Assembly (NCBI GenBank): GCA_965224795.1
Contig: CBDDAE010000001.1
Coordinates: 1,488,001 to 1,552,000, forward strand
Direction: 5' to 3'
DNA: 64,000 bases
Source of the DNA: NVTR01 sp036480115
Lineage (GTDB): Bacteria > Pseudomonadota > Alphaproteobacteria > Rhodobacterales > Rhodobacteraceae
Made by a program: the position numbers and the translations under genes. The notes beneath the pieces were generated by a model. It was not told the DNA's origin and did not search any database. It saw only the letters and a list, made by a program, of their open reading frames with translations. Below, in pieces: positions 51,687-60,493 of the stretch; the first letter of the stretch is position 1; each line of letters starts with the position of its first letter.

Positions 51687-52058
51687 ATGACTACCTGGGT
51701 AACGATCTGTGACACCTGCAAGCGCGAAGGCTGGGAAACCGGCGATATGTCCCAAACCGATGGGGAAATTCTGGCCGAACTGATCGAAAAACGCGCCGTA
51801 AACTCTGTGGTAAAGACCCGCCGGATTTCCTGCCTTATGGGCTGTACCCACGGCTGCAATGTGGCGATTCAGGCGGAGGGAAAACTGGCCTATACAGTGG
51901 GGAATTTTGCCGCTGAATCTGAAGCCGCCGATGCGGTGGTAACGTACGCTGAATCCCATGCCCAAAGTCAAAACGGTCAGGTACCTTACCGGGATTGGCC
52001 ACAAGCCATAAAAGGTCATTTTATAACCCGGCATCAACCTTTGCCCAAAGAGCCTTGA
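51687..52058 (+). CDS. DUF1636 putative iron-sulfur/metal-binding protein
   Basis: A 123-residue protein with Cys8 and Cys11 in ICDTCKREGW and Cys49, Cys53 and Cys57 in CLMGCTHGC, resembling a thioredoxin-like [2Fe-2S] ferredoxin. DUF1636 genes recur beside cobalamin synthesis genes. The ATG at 51687 lies within a GGGGCCAAAATG context; a TTG upstream is less likely. cobC begins 8 nt downstream. A redox or metal-delivery role in B12 synthesis is inferred from context. Confidence 0.85.
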   Translation: MTTWVTICDTCKREGWETGDMSQTDGEILAELIEKRAVNSVVKTRRISCLMGCTHGCNVAIQAEGKLAYTVGNFAAESEAADAVVTYAESHAQSQNGQVPYRDWPQAIKGHFITRHQPLPKEP

Positions 52059-52066
52059 GCCTTAAA

Positions 52067-52996
52067 ATGAAACGCGATCACGGCGGTGATCTTGATGCAG
52101 CAATTGCCAAATATGGCGGTGTAAAATCCGACTGGATTGACCTTTCAACCGGCATCAACCCCACCCCGTACCCGATTCCCGAAATAATCCCTGCCAGTTG
52201 GAATTCCCTACCAGATCACAGGGCCACGACCAGTTTAGAAAATGCCGCCAGAAAATTCTGGGATGTACCGGACAGTGCGGCCGTGCTGGCAGCCCCCGGT
52301 GCGTCATCGCTCATTGCCCGTATTCCCGGCTTGGTTACCACCGGCGCAGTTTCTATACCCGGCCCAACCTATAACGAACACGCCGCTGCCTTTTCGGCCC
52401 AGGGCTGGTCGCTGGCAGCAGATAATTACCAGGCAAAGGTTTTGGTTCACCCCAACAATCCCGACGGGCGGTATTGGCCCGGCCTCGTCCCCGATCAAAA
52501 GTTAACAATCATCGACGAAAGCTTTTGTGACGTTACCCCAGCCCGTTCACTGATTAACCTTTCCACGACCCCAGGCACCCTGATCCTTAAAAGTTTTGGC
52601 AAATTCTGGGGCCTGGCCGGTTTGCGTTTGGGTTTCGCAATCGGGGACCCGGCTTTGGTGGAAAGGTTGGCCGAATTACTTGGCCCATGGCCGGTATCCG
52701 GGCCTGCGCTTGCGATCGGTGCAAAGGCTCTGCGCGATGAAACCTGGACTGTGTCCACCCGCCAACAGCTTGCAAAAGATGCCAGCCGACTTGACGATAT
52801 AATGACTGCTCAGGATGCAAAGCTTGTTGGCGGCACACCTCTGTTTCGCCTTTACCACGTAGATAGCGCGGCCCGGTGGCAAGACCGTTTCGCCCAGGCC
52901 TGTATTTGGACCAGAACATTTCCCTACTCTGACAACTGGCTGCGGCTGGGCTTGCCACCAGCGAACGCCTGGCATCGTATATCCGAGGCATCATGA
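52067..52996 (+). CDS. cobC: Threonine-phosphate decarboxylase
   Basis: PLP enzyme of fold type I that decarboxylates L-threonine-O-3-phosphate to (R)-1-amino-2-propanol phosphate, the linker of the nucleotide loop. The 309-residue protein starts MKRDHGGDLDAAIAKYGG, has the STGINPTPYP motif, and carries the PLP lysine Lys179 in LKSFGKFWGLAGLRLGF. Called CobC in aerobic nomenclature and CobD in Salmonella. It overlaps cobD by 4 nt. Confidence 0.93.
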   Translation: MKRDHGGDLDAAIAKYGGVKSDWIDLSTGINPTPYPIPEIIPASWNSLPDHRATTSLENAARKFWDVPDSAAVLAAPGASSLIARIPGLVTTGAVSIPGPTYNEHAAAFSAQGWSLAADNYQAKVLVHPNNPDGRYWPGLVPDQKLTIIDESFCDVTPARSLINLSTTPGTLILKSFGKFWGLAGLRLGFAIGDPALVERLAELLGPWPVSGPALAIGAKALRDETWTVSTRQQLAKDASRLDDIMTAQDAKLVGGTPLFRLYHVDSAARWQDRFAQACIWTRTFPYSDNWLRLGLPPANAWHRISEAS

Positions 52997-53907
52997 CAGC
53001 CGCTATCCAAATTGCCGTAGCGATGCTGCTAGACGCCGTCTTTGGCGAACCAGACTGGCTGTGGAAAAAAATACCGCATCCAGCAGTTGTGGTCGGCCGC
53101 ACCATTGGCTGGCTTGAGAAAAAATTAAACCGCGGGGCGCCGCGCAAACTAGCGGGCATTTTAACCGTTGCCCTGTTGATCACCGCGGGTTTCTCCGTCG
53201 CTTTGGTGATCCGGATCCTCCCCGGCAGTCAAATAGTTGAAACGGTTCTGGCCGCTATCCTTTTGGCACAACGCAGCCTCGCAGATCATGTTGCCCAGGT
53301 CGCCACGGCCTTGCGCATCTCGCTTGCCGACGGGCGCGATGCCGTTGCCAAAATTGTGGGCCGCGACACCAGCGCAATGGATCAAACAGCCATTGTTCGT
53401 GGAGCAATCGAAAGCGCCGCCGAGAACCTATCAGATGGTATCATCGCTCCGGTATTCTGGTTTCTGATTGCGGGCTTTCCTGGTCTGTTGATCTACAAAA
53501 TCATCAATACCGCTGACAGCATGATCGGCTATAAATCTGAGCAGTTTGCACAGTTTGGCTGGGCCGCGGCCCGGCTGGATGACCTGCTAAACTGGTTTCC
53601 CGCCCGTATAACCGCGCTGCTTATTTCGCTGGCACATTTTCGAATTAATACTGCCCCCATAATCTTGCGAGACGCCCCGCTGCACCGTTCCCCCAATGCC
53701 GGTTGGCCCGAAGCCGCCATGGCCGTCTGCCTTAACATTTCCCTTGCCGGACCACGTAGCTACGAAGGCGTTAACAAAGATTTCCCTCTGGTATTCCCTG
53801 AAGGTCAGTCAGATCTTAACTCCGGCCATATTGACCGCGCCGTGCAAGCCATCTGGAAAACCTGGGCCTTGGCCCTGTTGATAGTGGCCATTCTGGCGGT
53901 TGTCTGA
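52993..53907 (+). CDS. cobD: Adenosylcobinamide-phosphate synthase
   Basis: Integral membrane enzyme (CbiB in Salmonella) that attaches the aminopropanol arm to adenosylcobyric acid. The 304-residue protein has the N-terminal LDAVFGEPDWLWKKIPHPAV-V, the family motif AIVRGAIESAAENLSDGIIAP, and NAGWPEAAMAVCLNISL near the C-terminus, with about four membrane helices. It is coupled to cobC, whose product phosphate is its substrate. Confidence 0.95.
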   Translation: MTAAIQIAVAMLLDAVFGEPDWLWKKIPHPAVVVGRTIGWLEKKLNRGAPRKLAGILTVALLITAGFSVALVIRILPGSQIVETVLAAILLAQRSLADHVAQVATALRISLADGRDAVAKIVGRDTSAMDQTAIVRGAIESAAENLSDGIIAPVFWFLIAGFPGLLIYKIINTADSMIGYKSEQFAQFGWAAARLDDLLNWFPARITALLISLAHFRINTAPIILRDAPLHRSPNAGWPEAAMAVCLNISLAGPRSYEGVNKDFPLVFPEGQSDLNSGHIDRAVQAIWKTWALALLIVAILAVV

Positions 53908-53952
53908 TCCGCCAATCCTGTTAGTTTGCAGCAAGTTAATGAAAGGCACCCC

Positions 53953-55128
53953 ATGCGATTTTTACCCCTAGTAGCCGCCGTCGCCCTTACCGCCGCGCCG
54001 GCATTTGCCCAAGTAAGTTGCGGCGGGTCCTTCTCTGGTTTTGTTAAAAATATAAAGGCCGAAGCCGTATCGCGTGGCCATTCAAAACCTTCAGTAGATC
54101 AGTTTTTTGCCCATGCCAGCCATGACCCTTCCGTTATTCGGGCCGACCGGTCTCAGGGCATTTTCAAGATGAATTTCCTTGAATTTTCAGGCCGTGTCAT
54201 CAGCCAGAACCGCATGGACAACGGCCGCAAATATTCTAAACAACTGGACAGCACCTTTGACCGTATCCAACGCGAATACGGCGTTTCCCGCGGTGTGCTT
54301 TTGGCCTTTTGGGCCCTGGAAACTGATTTTGGCCAGGTCCAAGGCGATTTTAACACGCTCAACAGCCTGCTGACTCTGTCGCACGATTGTCGCCGTCCGG
54401 AACTGTTTCAACCCCAGATTTTCGCGGCGCTTGAACTGTTTGAAAGGGGTGATTTTGACCCCAGAACAACCAAAGGGGCCTGGGCTGGTGAAATTGGCAT
54501 GGTGCAAATGTTGCCCGAAGACATCCTGACCAACGGTGTCGACGGCGACGGTGATGGCAAGGTTAACCTGAAAACCTCACAGGCGGATGCCCTGTTCACC
54601 GGGGCCAAAATGCTGCGCGATTTGGGCTGGCGGGCAAATGAACCCTGGTTGCAGGAAATTCAGGTGCCTTCAGATCTTGACTGGGCCCAAACCGGTTTGA
54701 CCAGCACAAAGAAAGTTAGCCAATGGGCGCGCTTGGGTGTGACGGCGCGCAATGGTTCATTGGGTCCGGCAAACATGCAGGCCTCAATTTTACTGCCTAT
54801 GGGCCGCAAAGGCCCTGCTTTCATAACTTACCCCAATTTTTCAACCTATTTTGAATGGAACAAAAGCTTTGTCTATGTGACATCCGCCGCCTATTTCGCC
54901 ACAAGGCTAGAGGGTGCGAATGTCTACACCAAAGGCAATGCCGATCCGGCCCTGTCAGATGCCCAGATGAAATCGCTTCAGACCAAATTACGGGCTCGCG
55001 GCCACGATGTCGGCAAAATAGACGGAATACTGGGGGCAAAAACCCGTGCTGCTGTGCAAAAAGAACAGATCAGATTGGGGCTACCAGCCGATGCCTGGCC
55101 AACCGCCGGGCTTTTAGCCCAGCTTTAG
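53953..55128 (+). CDS. Lytic murein transglycosylase, MltB family
   Basis: Periplasmic enzyme that cleaves glycan strands of peptidoglycan. The 391-residue protein has a signal peptide ending near AFAQ (residue 19), a catalytic domain with the Glu in LAFWALETDFGQVQGDFNTL, the EIGMVQMLPEDI segment, and a C-terminal peptidoglycan-binding domain (about 330-391, with RARGHDVGKIDGILGAKTR). No lipobox is present, so it is probably soluble in the periplasm. The start MRFLPLVAAVAL at 53953 gives a sensible signal peptide. Confidence 0.92.
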   Translation: MRFLPLVAAVALTAAPAFAQVSCGGSFSGFVKNIKAEAVSRGHSKPSVDQFFAHASHDPSVIRADRSQGIFKMNFLEFSGRVISQNRMDNGRKYSKQLDSTFDRIQREYGVSRGVLLAFWALETDFGQVQGDFNTLNSLLTLSHDCRRPELFQPQIFAALELFERGDFDPRTTKGAWAGEIGMVQMLPEDILTNGVDGDGDGKVNLKTSQADALFTGAKMLRDLGWRANEPWLQEIQVPSDLDWAQTGLTSTKKVSQWARLGVTARNGSLGPANMQASILLPMGRKGPAFITYPNFSTYFEWNKSFVYVTSAAYFATRLEGANVYTKGNADPALSDAQMKSLQTKLRARGHDVGKIDGILGAKTRAAVQKEQIRLGLPADAWPTAGLLAQL

Positions 55129-55147
55129 CAACCAAACCTGCCGGAAA

Positions 55148-55615
55148 CTACCAGTCGATATGCTCTTCAAAATCTTTCATGGTACGCACCCAGATACCCA
55201 CAAGCTTGGCAAAATCGTCCGAGTTCATACCTTCCCGACCAAGATATACATCCTGTTCTATCCGTGTGCTGCCGGTGCTTGAAATATAGGCAATCCCATA
55301 GCGCTTATCGGCATTCCATTCGTTCACCTTGGAAAGCCGAACACTTCCATCCGTACGGTAACCGCTGAAAAATTGGATTGAATCGCAATTTTTACCGTCG
55401 TCACAGCCATAGTAATAAATCGAAAACTCAGACCCGTAATAATCGACCTCAATCTTAGGATCGCCGACATTATCAGTCTCTATTGTAGGCTCTACGCCCT
55501 CTGCCTCAAAAAATGCCGCCACGCTGGTTCCGTCTGTTGCGACAATTTGTTGGGCGATTCCCATTCCCGGAAATAGAAATACTGAGGTTGCTACTAGGTT
55601 TCGAATAAAAGACAT
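55148..55615 (-). CDS. YbjN-domain-like secreted protein
   Basis: A 155-residue protein with a signal peptide (cleavage near GIAQ, residue 21). The mature part resembles YbjN/T3SS-chaperone-fold proteins: VAAFFEAEGVEPTIETDNVGDP at the start, a central beta region with DSIQFFSGYRTDG, and WNADKRYGIAYISSTG. Two cysteines (about 70 and 76) could form a disulfide. Function unknown. It is convergent with the lytic transglycosylase gene. Confidence 0.72.
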   Translation of the reverse strand: MSFIRNLVATSVFLFPGMGIAQQIVATDGTSVAAFFEAEGVEPTIETDNVGDPKIEVDYYGSEFSIYYYGCDDGKNCDSIQFFSGYRTDGSVRLSKVNEWNADKRYGIAYISSTGSTRIEQDVYLGREGMNSDDFAKLVGIWVRTMKDFEEHIDW

Positions 55616-55676
55616 GTGAACTCCGTACGGTTTTAAAACTGCGCATAAGCTAGCATTACATATTCGACATTACCAG

Positions 55677-58600
55677 CTAAGCCACCATTTTTTCAGCACT
55701 TTTCAGATCAACCGATACCAGCTGGCTAACACCCGGCTCTGACATGGTCACACCAAACAGACGATCCATCCGCGCCATGGTGACCGCATGGTGGGTAATT
55801 ATCAAAAACCGCGTATCAGTCTGGCGGGTCATTTCATCCAATAAATCACAGAACCGGGTGACATTGGCATCGTCCAACGGCGCGTCCACCTCGTCCAGCA
55901 CACAGATCGGCGCCGGGTTGGCCAGAAACACGCCAAATATTAGCGCCAGCGCCGTCAGTGTCTGTTCGCCCCCCGATAACAGCGAAAGGGTTGACAGTTT
56001 TTTACCCGGCGGCTGGCACATAATTTCAAGCCCGGCTTCCAGCGGATCATCGCTTTCCACCAGCACCAGCTTGGCTTCACCTCCGCCAAACAGATGTTTG
56101 AACAACAGGCTGAAATTGGTGTTCACTTGCTCAAACGCCGTCAGCAGACGTTCGCGGCCCTCTTTGTTCAGGCTGGCAATACCGGTACGCAAGGTGCGGA
56201 TCGCGTCCTGCAGATCAGTCACTTCATTGACCAGCAGGTCGTGTTCTTCCTGAACTTCGCTGGCGTCTTCTTCTGCCCGCAGGTTCACCGCCCCCAGCGC
56301 ATCGCGTTGGCGTTTCAGCCGGTTCACATCGGCCTCAATCGTTTCAGCCCCCGGCATATTTTCGGGGTCGGCGTCCAACTGTTCCAGCAACGCATCCGGC
56401 GTGGTGTCCTGCTCATCCGCAATACGTCCGGCCGCACCCGACAGCGCTTCTTTTGCCGCCTCGTTCCGCGCTTCGGCCCCGGCCCGGTTTTCCCGCGCCT
56501 CAGATGCCGCGCGCTCGGCGTCACGTTCCCCCGATACCGCTTCACGCATATCGGTTTCGCCCACCGCCAGCACATCCCCGGCCTTGGCCCGGCGCGCTTC
56601 GGCCTCACTGATACCATCGGCCAGCTTGCCCCGTTGTTCGGCAATCTCGGCTGGCACCGACGTCGCCGCCGCCAGTTCCCCCTCCGAACTAACTTTCCGG
56701 TCCTGCAATTCACCAATGCGTTTGGCAGCTGTTTCCAGCCGAAGCTTCCAGCCGCTTAATTCCTTGGTCACTTCCTGTGAACGACGCACCCGCGCCTCAC
56801 CTTCACGGCGCAACTCATCATGGGCGGAACGCTTGGTGATCATCGTCACCCGCGCCGCCTCAACCGTCATTTTTACATCTTCGACTTCGCCTCGTGCACC
56901 GTCCAGATCCCCCAGATCAGCCACCGCCGCCTTCGCCTCGGTCAACCGCCCCTGCGCAGCCCCGGCTTCTTCATCATGGCGTGCCACGGCCAGTCCCAGT
57001 GATTCCAGCTTGCCACCGGAAATATTGCGATCAGCCTCGGCGCGCGACAATGCCCGGCTGGCTTCGGCCATTTCCCGGTCTGCATCACGGCGGGTTTCGC
57101 GTGCCACCCGGTCGGCGTCACTTAGCTCAACCAACTGCGCTTTCAAACTGTCATGGGCCTGCACCGCACCCTGCGCGCGGGCCGATATTTCTTCCAGGTC
57201 CTGCTTTAATTCCTGCAACCGGTTCATCTGCTGCAAACGCAATGCCGCCGTCGTTGGTGCGTCCTCAGCCCCGGCCCGAAATCCATCCCAGCGCCACAGA
57301 TCACCTGCCACACTAACCAGCCGCTGCCCCGGCAACAGATTAGTCTGCAAACGCGCCCCGGCATCAGCATCCACCAAACCCACCTGCGACATGCGCCGGG
57401 CCAACACGTCGGGCACCGTCACGTATTCTGTTAGCGCAAGAACACCATCGGGCAATTCCGGCGCCTTGGCATATCCCTGCAACGTCACCCAACCGGATGC
57501 CACCGACCCGTCCACAGCCGGCGCTCGCAAATCATCCGCCAAAGCTGCGCCCAGCGCCTTTTCATAGCCCGCATCCACCCGCACCAGATCAAGCACTTGC
57601 CCGCCCTCGGCCGTGTCGCGTTCCACCAGACGTTCCAGCGCCGAAAATTCAGCCCGCAGCGCGTTTGTTTCGCCTTCAGCTTCGGATCGGGCTGCCCGTG
57701 CCTCGGCCTCAAGCGCTTGCACATTACCGCGCGCTTCATCCGCTGCCGCCAGCGCCGTTTCAGCATCCTCGGCAGCTTTCACCGCCGCAACCTGTGCCGC
57801 TTGCGCCACATTAAACGCCCCGTCCGCCGCAGCCAACGCGCCCTTGGCAGCGTCCACAGCACCGCGCGCAACTTCGGCCTCGCCCTCACTGCGATCCAGC
57901 AATTTTCGCGCGTCATCCTGCATCCGGTGCGCCGACAGATGCCGCGCCGACAGACGCGCCACATCTTCGGTCAGCTCACTCAGCGCCTCTTCACGTTCCT
58001 GCAAAACCTGCGCCGCGTCGCGGGCCGCATCTGCGCCGGCTTCCAACCGCTCTGCCTGCCCATCGGCGGCTTTAGCCAATTCGCCAGCTTCCCATTCCAG
58101 CCGCTCAATGGTTTCGCCCGCATCCCGGTTCAGCGCCTCTTCGCGCTCCATATCATGTGCCAACTGACCGATCCGGGCGGTCAGGGTTTCAATCGTCGCC
58201 GTTGCCCGCGCTTCCTGATCCGTCAGCGTGTCGCGCTGCACCTGCAGCCGCTGCAATACCGCCGCCGCAATGGCCTCTTCCTCACGCAATCCCGGCAAGG
58301 CCGCATCACAAGCCGCGCGCGATTTACCAGCCTCAAGTGCCCCGCGCTCAGCTGCCGAGGCCGCCGTGATTTCCGCCCGTAACCGGTCCGAGGCAGCACC
58401 AAATGCCAATTCAGCCTCGCGCCAGCGCCGGTACAGCAACATGCCTTCCGAACGGCGCAATTCTTCACCGATTTTACGATACCGCGCCGCCTGTTTTGCT
58501 TGCCGCGCCAGCTGCCCCAATTGCCCGGCCAGCTGTTCCACCACATCGTCAACCCGCAACAGGTTAGCCTCAGCGCCGTTCAGCTTTAGCTCGGCCTCAT

Positions 58601-59132
58601 GGCGCCGCTGGTACAGCCCGGATATCCCCGCCGCTTCCTCAAGCACCCGACGCCGGGCCTTGGGCCGCGCATTGATCAATTCTGAAATTTGCCCCTGACG
58701 CACCAGCGCCGGGCTGTGCGCACCAGTTGAGGCATCGGCAAACAGCATCTGCACATCGCGCGCCCGAACGTCCTTATTGCTAACCTTATAGGCGCTACCC
58801 GCATCGCGCGTTATGCGCCGGGTAATCTCCAACAGATCGCTGTCATTAAACCCCGCCGGCGCCAGCCGATCGGTGTTGTCAATAAACAGCCCGACTTCGG
58901 CAAAATTGCGCGCTGGCCGCGTGGACGCCCCGGCAAAGATCACGTCTTCCATGCCGCCGCCGCGCATCGCTTTGGGCCGGTTTTCCCCCATCACCCAACG
59001 CATGGCTTCCAACAGGTTCGATTTCCCACAGCCATTCGGCCCCACCACCCCGGTCAGACCATCAGCGATGATCAGATCAGTTGGATCGACAAAGCTTTTA
59101 AAGCCGTTCAGTCGAAGCTTGGTAAGACGCAC
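55677..59132 (-). CDS. smc: Chromosome segregation protein SMC
   Basis: A 1,151-residue condensin subunit. The Walker A motif is GPNGCGKSN at 31-39; the signature motif LSLLSGGEQTLTALAL and Walker B ICVLDEVDAPLDD lie in the last 120 residues. Two long alanine- and glutamate-rich coiled coils flank a hinge at about 510-640. It forms a ring with ScpA and ScpB, which are not in this window. Many long reading frames on the opposite strand are shadows. Confidence 0.97.
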   Translation of the reverse strand: MRLTKLRLNGFKSFVDPTDLIIADGLTGVVGPNGCGKSNLLEAMRWVMGENRPKAMRGGGMEDVIFAGASTRPARNFAEVGLFIDNTDRLAPAGFNDSDLLEITRRITRDAGSAYKVSNKDVRARDVQMLFADASTGAHSPALVRQGQISELINARPKARRRVLEEAAGISGLYQRRHEAELKLNGAEANLLRVDDVVEQLAGQLGQLARQAKQAARYRKIGEELRRSEGMLLYRRWREAELAFGAASDRLRAEITAASAAERGALEAGKSRAACDAALPGLREEEAIAAAVLQRLQVQRDTLTDQEARATATIETLTARIGQLAHDMEREEALNRDAGETIERLEWEAGELAKAADGQAERLEAGADAARDAAQVLQEREEALSELTEDVARLSARHLSAHRMQDDARKLLDRSEGEAEVARGAVDAAKGALAAADGAFNVAQAAQVAAVKAAEDAETALAAADEARGNVQALEAEARAARSEAEGETNALRAEFSALERLVERDTAEGGQVLDLVRVDAGYEKALGAALADDLRAPAVDGSVASGWVTLQGYAKAPELPDGVLALTEYVTVPDVLARRMSQVGLVDADAGARLQTNLLPGQRLVSVAGDLWRWDGFRAGAEDAPTTAALRLQQMNRLQELKQDLEEISARAQGAVQAHDSLKAQLVELSDADRVARETRRDADREMAEASRALSRAEADRNISGGKLESLGLAVARHDEEAGAAQGRLTEAKAAVADLGDLDGARGEVEDVKMTVEAARVTMITKRSAHDELRREGEARVRRSQEVTKELSGWKLRLETAAKRIGELQDRKVSSEGELAAATSVPAEIAEQRGKLADGISEAEARRAKAGDVLAVGETDMREAVSGERDAERAASEARENRAGAEARNEAAKEALSGAAGRIADEQDTTPDALLEQLDADPENMPGAETIEADVNRLKRQRDALGAVNLRAEEDASEVQEEHDLLVNEVTDLQDAIRTLRTGIASLNKEGRERLLTAFEQVNTNFSLLFKHLFGGGEAKLVLVESDDPLEAGLEIMCQPPGKKLSTLSLLSGGEQTLTALALIFGVFLANPAPICVLDEVDAPLDDANVTRFCDLLDEMTRQTDTRFLIITHHAVTMARMDRLFGVTMSEPGVSQLVSVDLKSAEKMVA

Positions 59133-59236
59133 GCCTGTAGCACCCTTTTTGGGGTTGATTCTTATAATAGGCGATTGTCCAAGGCTGACAGGGGTAAGTC
59201 AACGCAGAATGGCTAGGGATGGGCGGGTAGGCGGAG

Positions 59237-59245
59237 TTATCCACA
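59237..59245 (+). promoter_or_regulatory. DnaA-box-like site upstream of smc
   Basis: TTATCCACA matches the strong E. coli DnaA box exactly. It lies about 105 bp upstream of the smc start. A single box is weak evidence for function. A CcrM-type GANTC site (GATTC, 59157-59161) sits closer to smc. Confidence 0.4.
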
Positions 59246-59268
59246 AGATATGGGTGACGCGGGGCGTG

Positions 59269-59493
59269 TCAGTGCCTCGGTCGGAAATTAATTACCCGAT
59301 TTAAGTTTGATATTTCATCGGATAACCAATGTGTTTCGCCACAAATCATTTCAGTGATCTCCATAGCATTACGGGCTTCGGTTTGCGTTCCGCGATCGAA
59401 AATCGCGTAGTGATGGGCCATTGATTTTCTAAAATGTCGGATTTGATCCAGATTTTTGTAAATACTGTCTTTTTTTTTGGTTGTTTTTGCCAT
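59269..59493 (-). CDS. Small hypothetical protein, possible HEPN-like fragment
   Basis: A 74-residue reading frame starting MAKTTKKKDSIYKNLDQIRHF. It contains RHFRKSMAHHYAIFD, in which R-x4-H (RKSMAH) resembles the RNase motif of HEPN domains. The size is too short for a complete HEPN domain, and no nucleotidyltransferase partner is adjacent. No clear ribosome-binding site is visible. Coding status is uncertain; it could be a remnant. Confidence 0.35.
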   Translation of the reverse strand: MAKTTKKKDSIYKNLDQIRHFRKSMAHHYAIFDRGTQTEARNAMEITEMICGETHWLSDEISNLNRVINFRPRH

Positions 59494-59633
59494 TGGAAAC
59501 GACTGGTTTCTACTGATTATCCAAAGGTGGTTTGCATATGATTGGGTCATTAACGAAACCCAAAACCCGCCAGAATGCAACCGAAGAGTATGACCAATCG
59601 CGGCAATTGCGCCACGCTGCGCGTGCCGCCCGG

Positions 59634-59680
59634 TTGGGGGCCAGCCCCCAAACCCCCGGGATATTTATCAAAAGAAGAAA
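59634..59680 (+). repeat. Rhodobacterales-type intergenic hairpin element
   Basis: TTGGGGG-CCAG-CCCCCAA (59634-59651) forms a 7-bp stem with 4-nt loop, followed by ACCCCCGGGATATTTATC and AAAAGAAGAAA. The GGATATTT core and AAAAGAAGAAA tail recur in the copy upstream of cobM (45085). It lies between the small ORF at 59269 and the BrnA-like gene. Confidence 0.65.
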
Positions 59681-59710
59681 ATCAAGCCGATGGGTTCTAA
59701 CCCGATTGGT

Positions 59711-60058
59711 TCAATACGCCACATCCACCGGTTTATGCTTGCGCATATATGCTTCCAGATCATTGATCTTAGCGATCCGCATTTGGGCATAGGTTGCCAG
59801 AATGCGGTTGATCCGGGCCTGATAACCGATCCCCATAGCGCGGTAATATTTGGCGACGCTTTCATCCAGCCGCAGCGATATTTTGACCTTGCGTTCGGTC
59901 ACGTCAACATCATATTCCAGCGTGACCCAGGCTTCCGGGATTTTATCGCGCATTTCAAATTCCAGCGTTCCCTCATCCTCATAGGCGCGTAAATTGCGTA
60001 TGAATCGCTCGTGGAATAATCGCTCGGTTTTGGTGCCTTTTGCTTTGGTTACGGTCAT
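59711..60058 (-). CDS. BrnA-family antitoxin-like protein (orphan)
   Basis: A 115-residue protein whose C-terminal part matches the BrnA ribbon-helix-helix region: VKISLRLDESVAKYYRAMG followed by YQARINRILATYAQMR. BrnA normally represses and neutralises the adjacent toxin BrnT. No BrnT gene is visible on either side, so it is an orphan antitoxin or a transcription factor. The start at 60058 follows a CAAAGGAGACC site. The N-terminal 60 residues include an acidic domain with DEGTLEFEMRDKIPEAW. Confidence 0.8.
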   Translation of the reverse strand: MTVTKAKGTKTERLFHERFIRNLRAYEDEGTLEFEMRDKIPEAWVTLEYDVDVTERKVKISLRLDESVAKYYRAMGIGYQARINRILATYAQMRIAKINDLEAYMRKHKPVDVAY

Positions 60059-60221
60059 CACGGTCTCCTTTGAAATTCCTGATCCCGACAATCGCATCTG
60101 CGCCTTTTCGGGCAGTAAACCCAGCGAACGCAGTGCCTGACAGGTGTCTGACGCAAAGCAGACAACGTTCTGACAACGGATTTTCGCGCCGTAAAACAAA
60201 CCAAATCTGTCGCAAACCCCC

Positions 60222-60250
60222 TTGACCTACCCCTGCGAGTCACGCCAAAT
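60222..60250 (+). promoter_or_regulatory. Putative promoter of the riboswitch-cbtBA-cobW transcript
   Basis: TTGACC (60222-60227) is followed, after 17 bp, by CCAAAT (60245-60250). The -35 matches consensus well; the -10 is weak. The predicted start lies within a base or two of the 5' end of the riboswitch P1 stem (60258), which supports the assignment. Confidence 0.45.
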
Positions 60251-60257
60251 ACCCCTG

Positions 60258-60448
60258 CATGGTTCCCCCGCTAACATGTTCCAACATGGGGGGATGAAAT
60301 GGGAATGTGGGATGGGTGACCCAAACAGGGCCCAAATCCACAGCCGCCCCCGCGACTGTATGCGGTGAGCGTTTCGTCAACTGCCACTGGGCAAAGCCCG
60401 GGAAGGCGACGACACGTTTTGACCCGCAAGCCAGGAGACCAGCCATGC
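60258..60448 (+). promoter_or_regulatory. Cobalamin riboswitch
   Basis: The conserved B12 box AAGCCAGGAGACCAGCC is at 60428-60444. The upstream motif GCCACTGGGCAAAGCCCGGGAAGG (about 60383-60406) matches the P6/L6 region of cobalamin riboswitches. P1 can form between GCATGG (60258-60263) and CCATGC (60443-60448). A further hairpin, CCGTC/GACGG, lies just before the cbtB ribosome-binding site AAGGAGAAG (60479-60487), a possible translation-control stem. It should turn down cbtB through cobN when adenosylcobalamin is plentiful. Confidence 0.93.
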
Positions 60449-60493
60449 GTGAACCCTGCCGTCGGGTGTGACGGAACAAAGGAGAAGAACGAC

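Noticed and set aside
56401..57567. A 388-codon open frame on the plus strand opposite smc
   Set aside because: Serine/arginine/alanine-rich low-complexity product with no family motif; it is the antisense shadow of the coiled-coil region of smc, caused by high GC codon bias.
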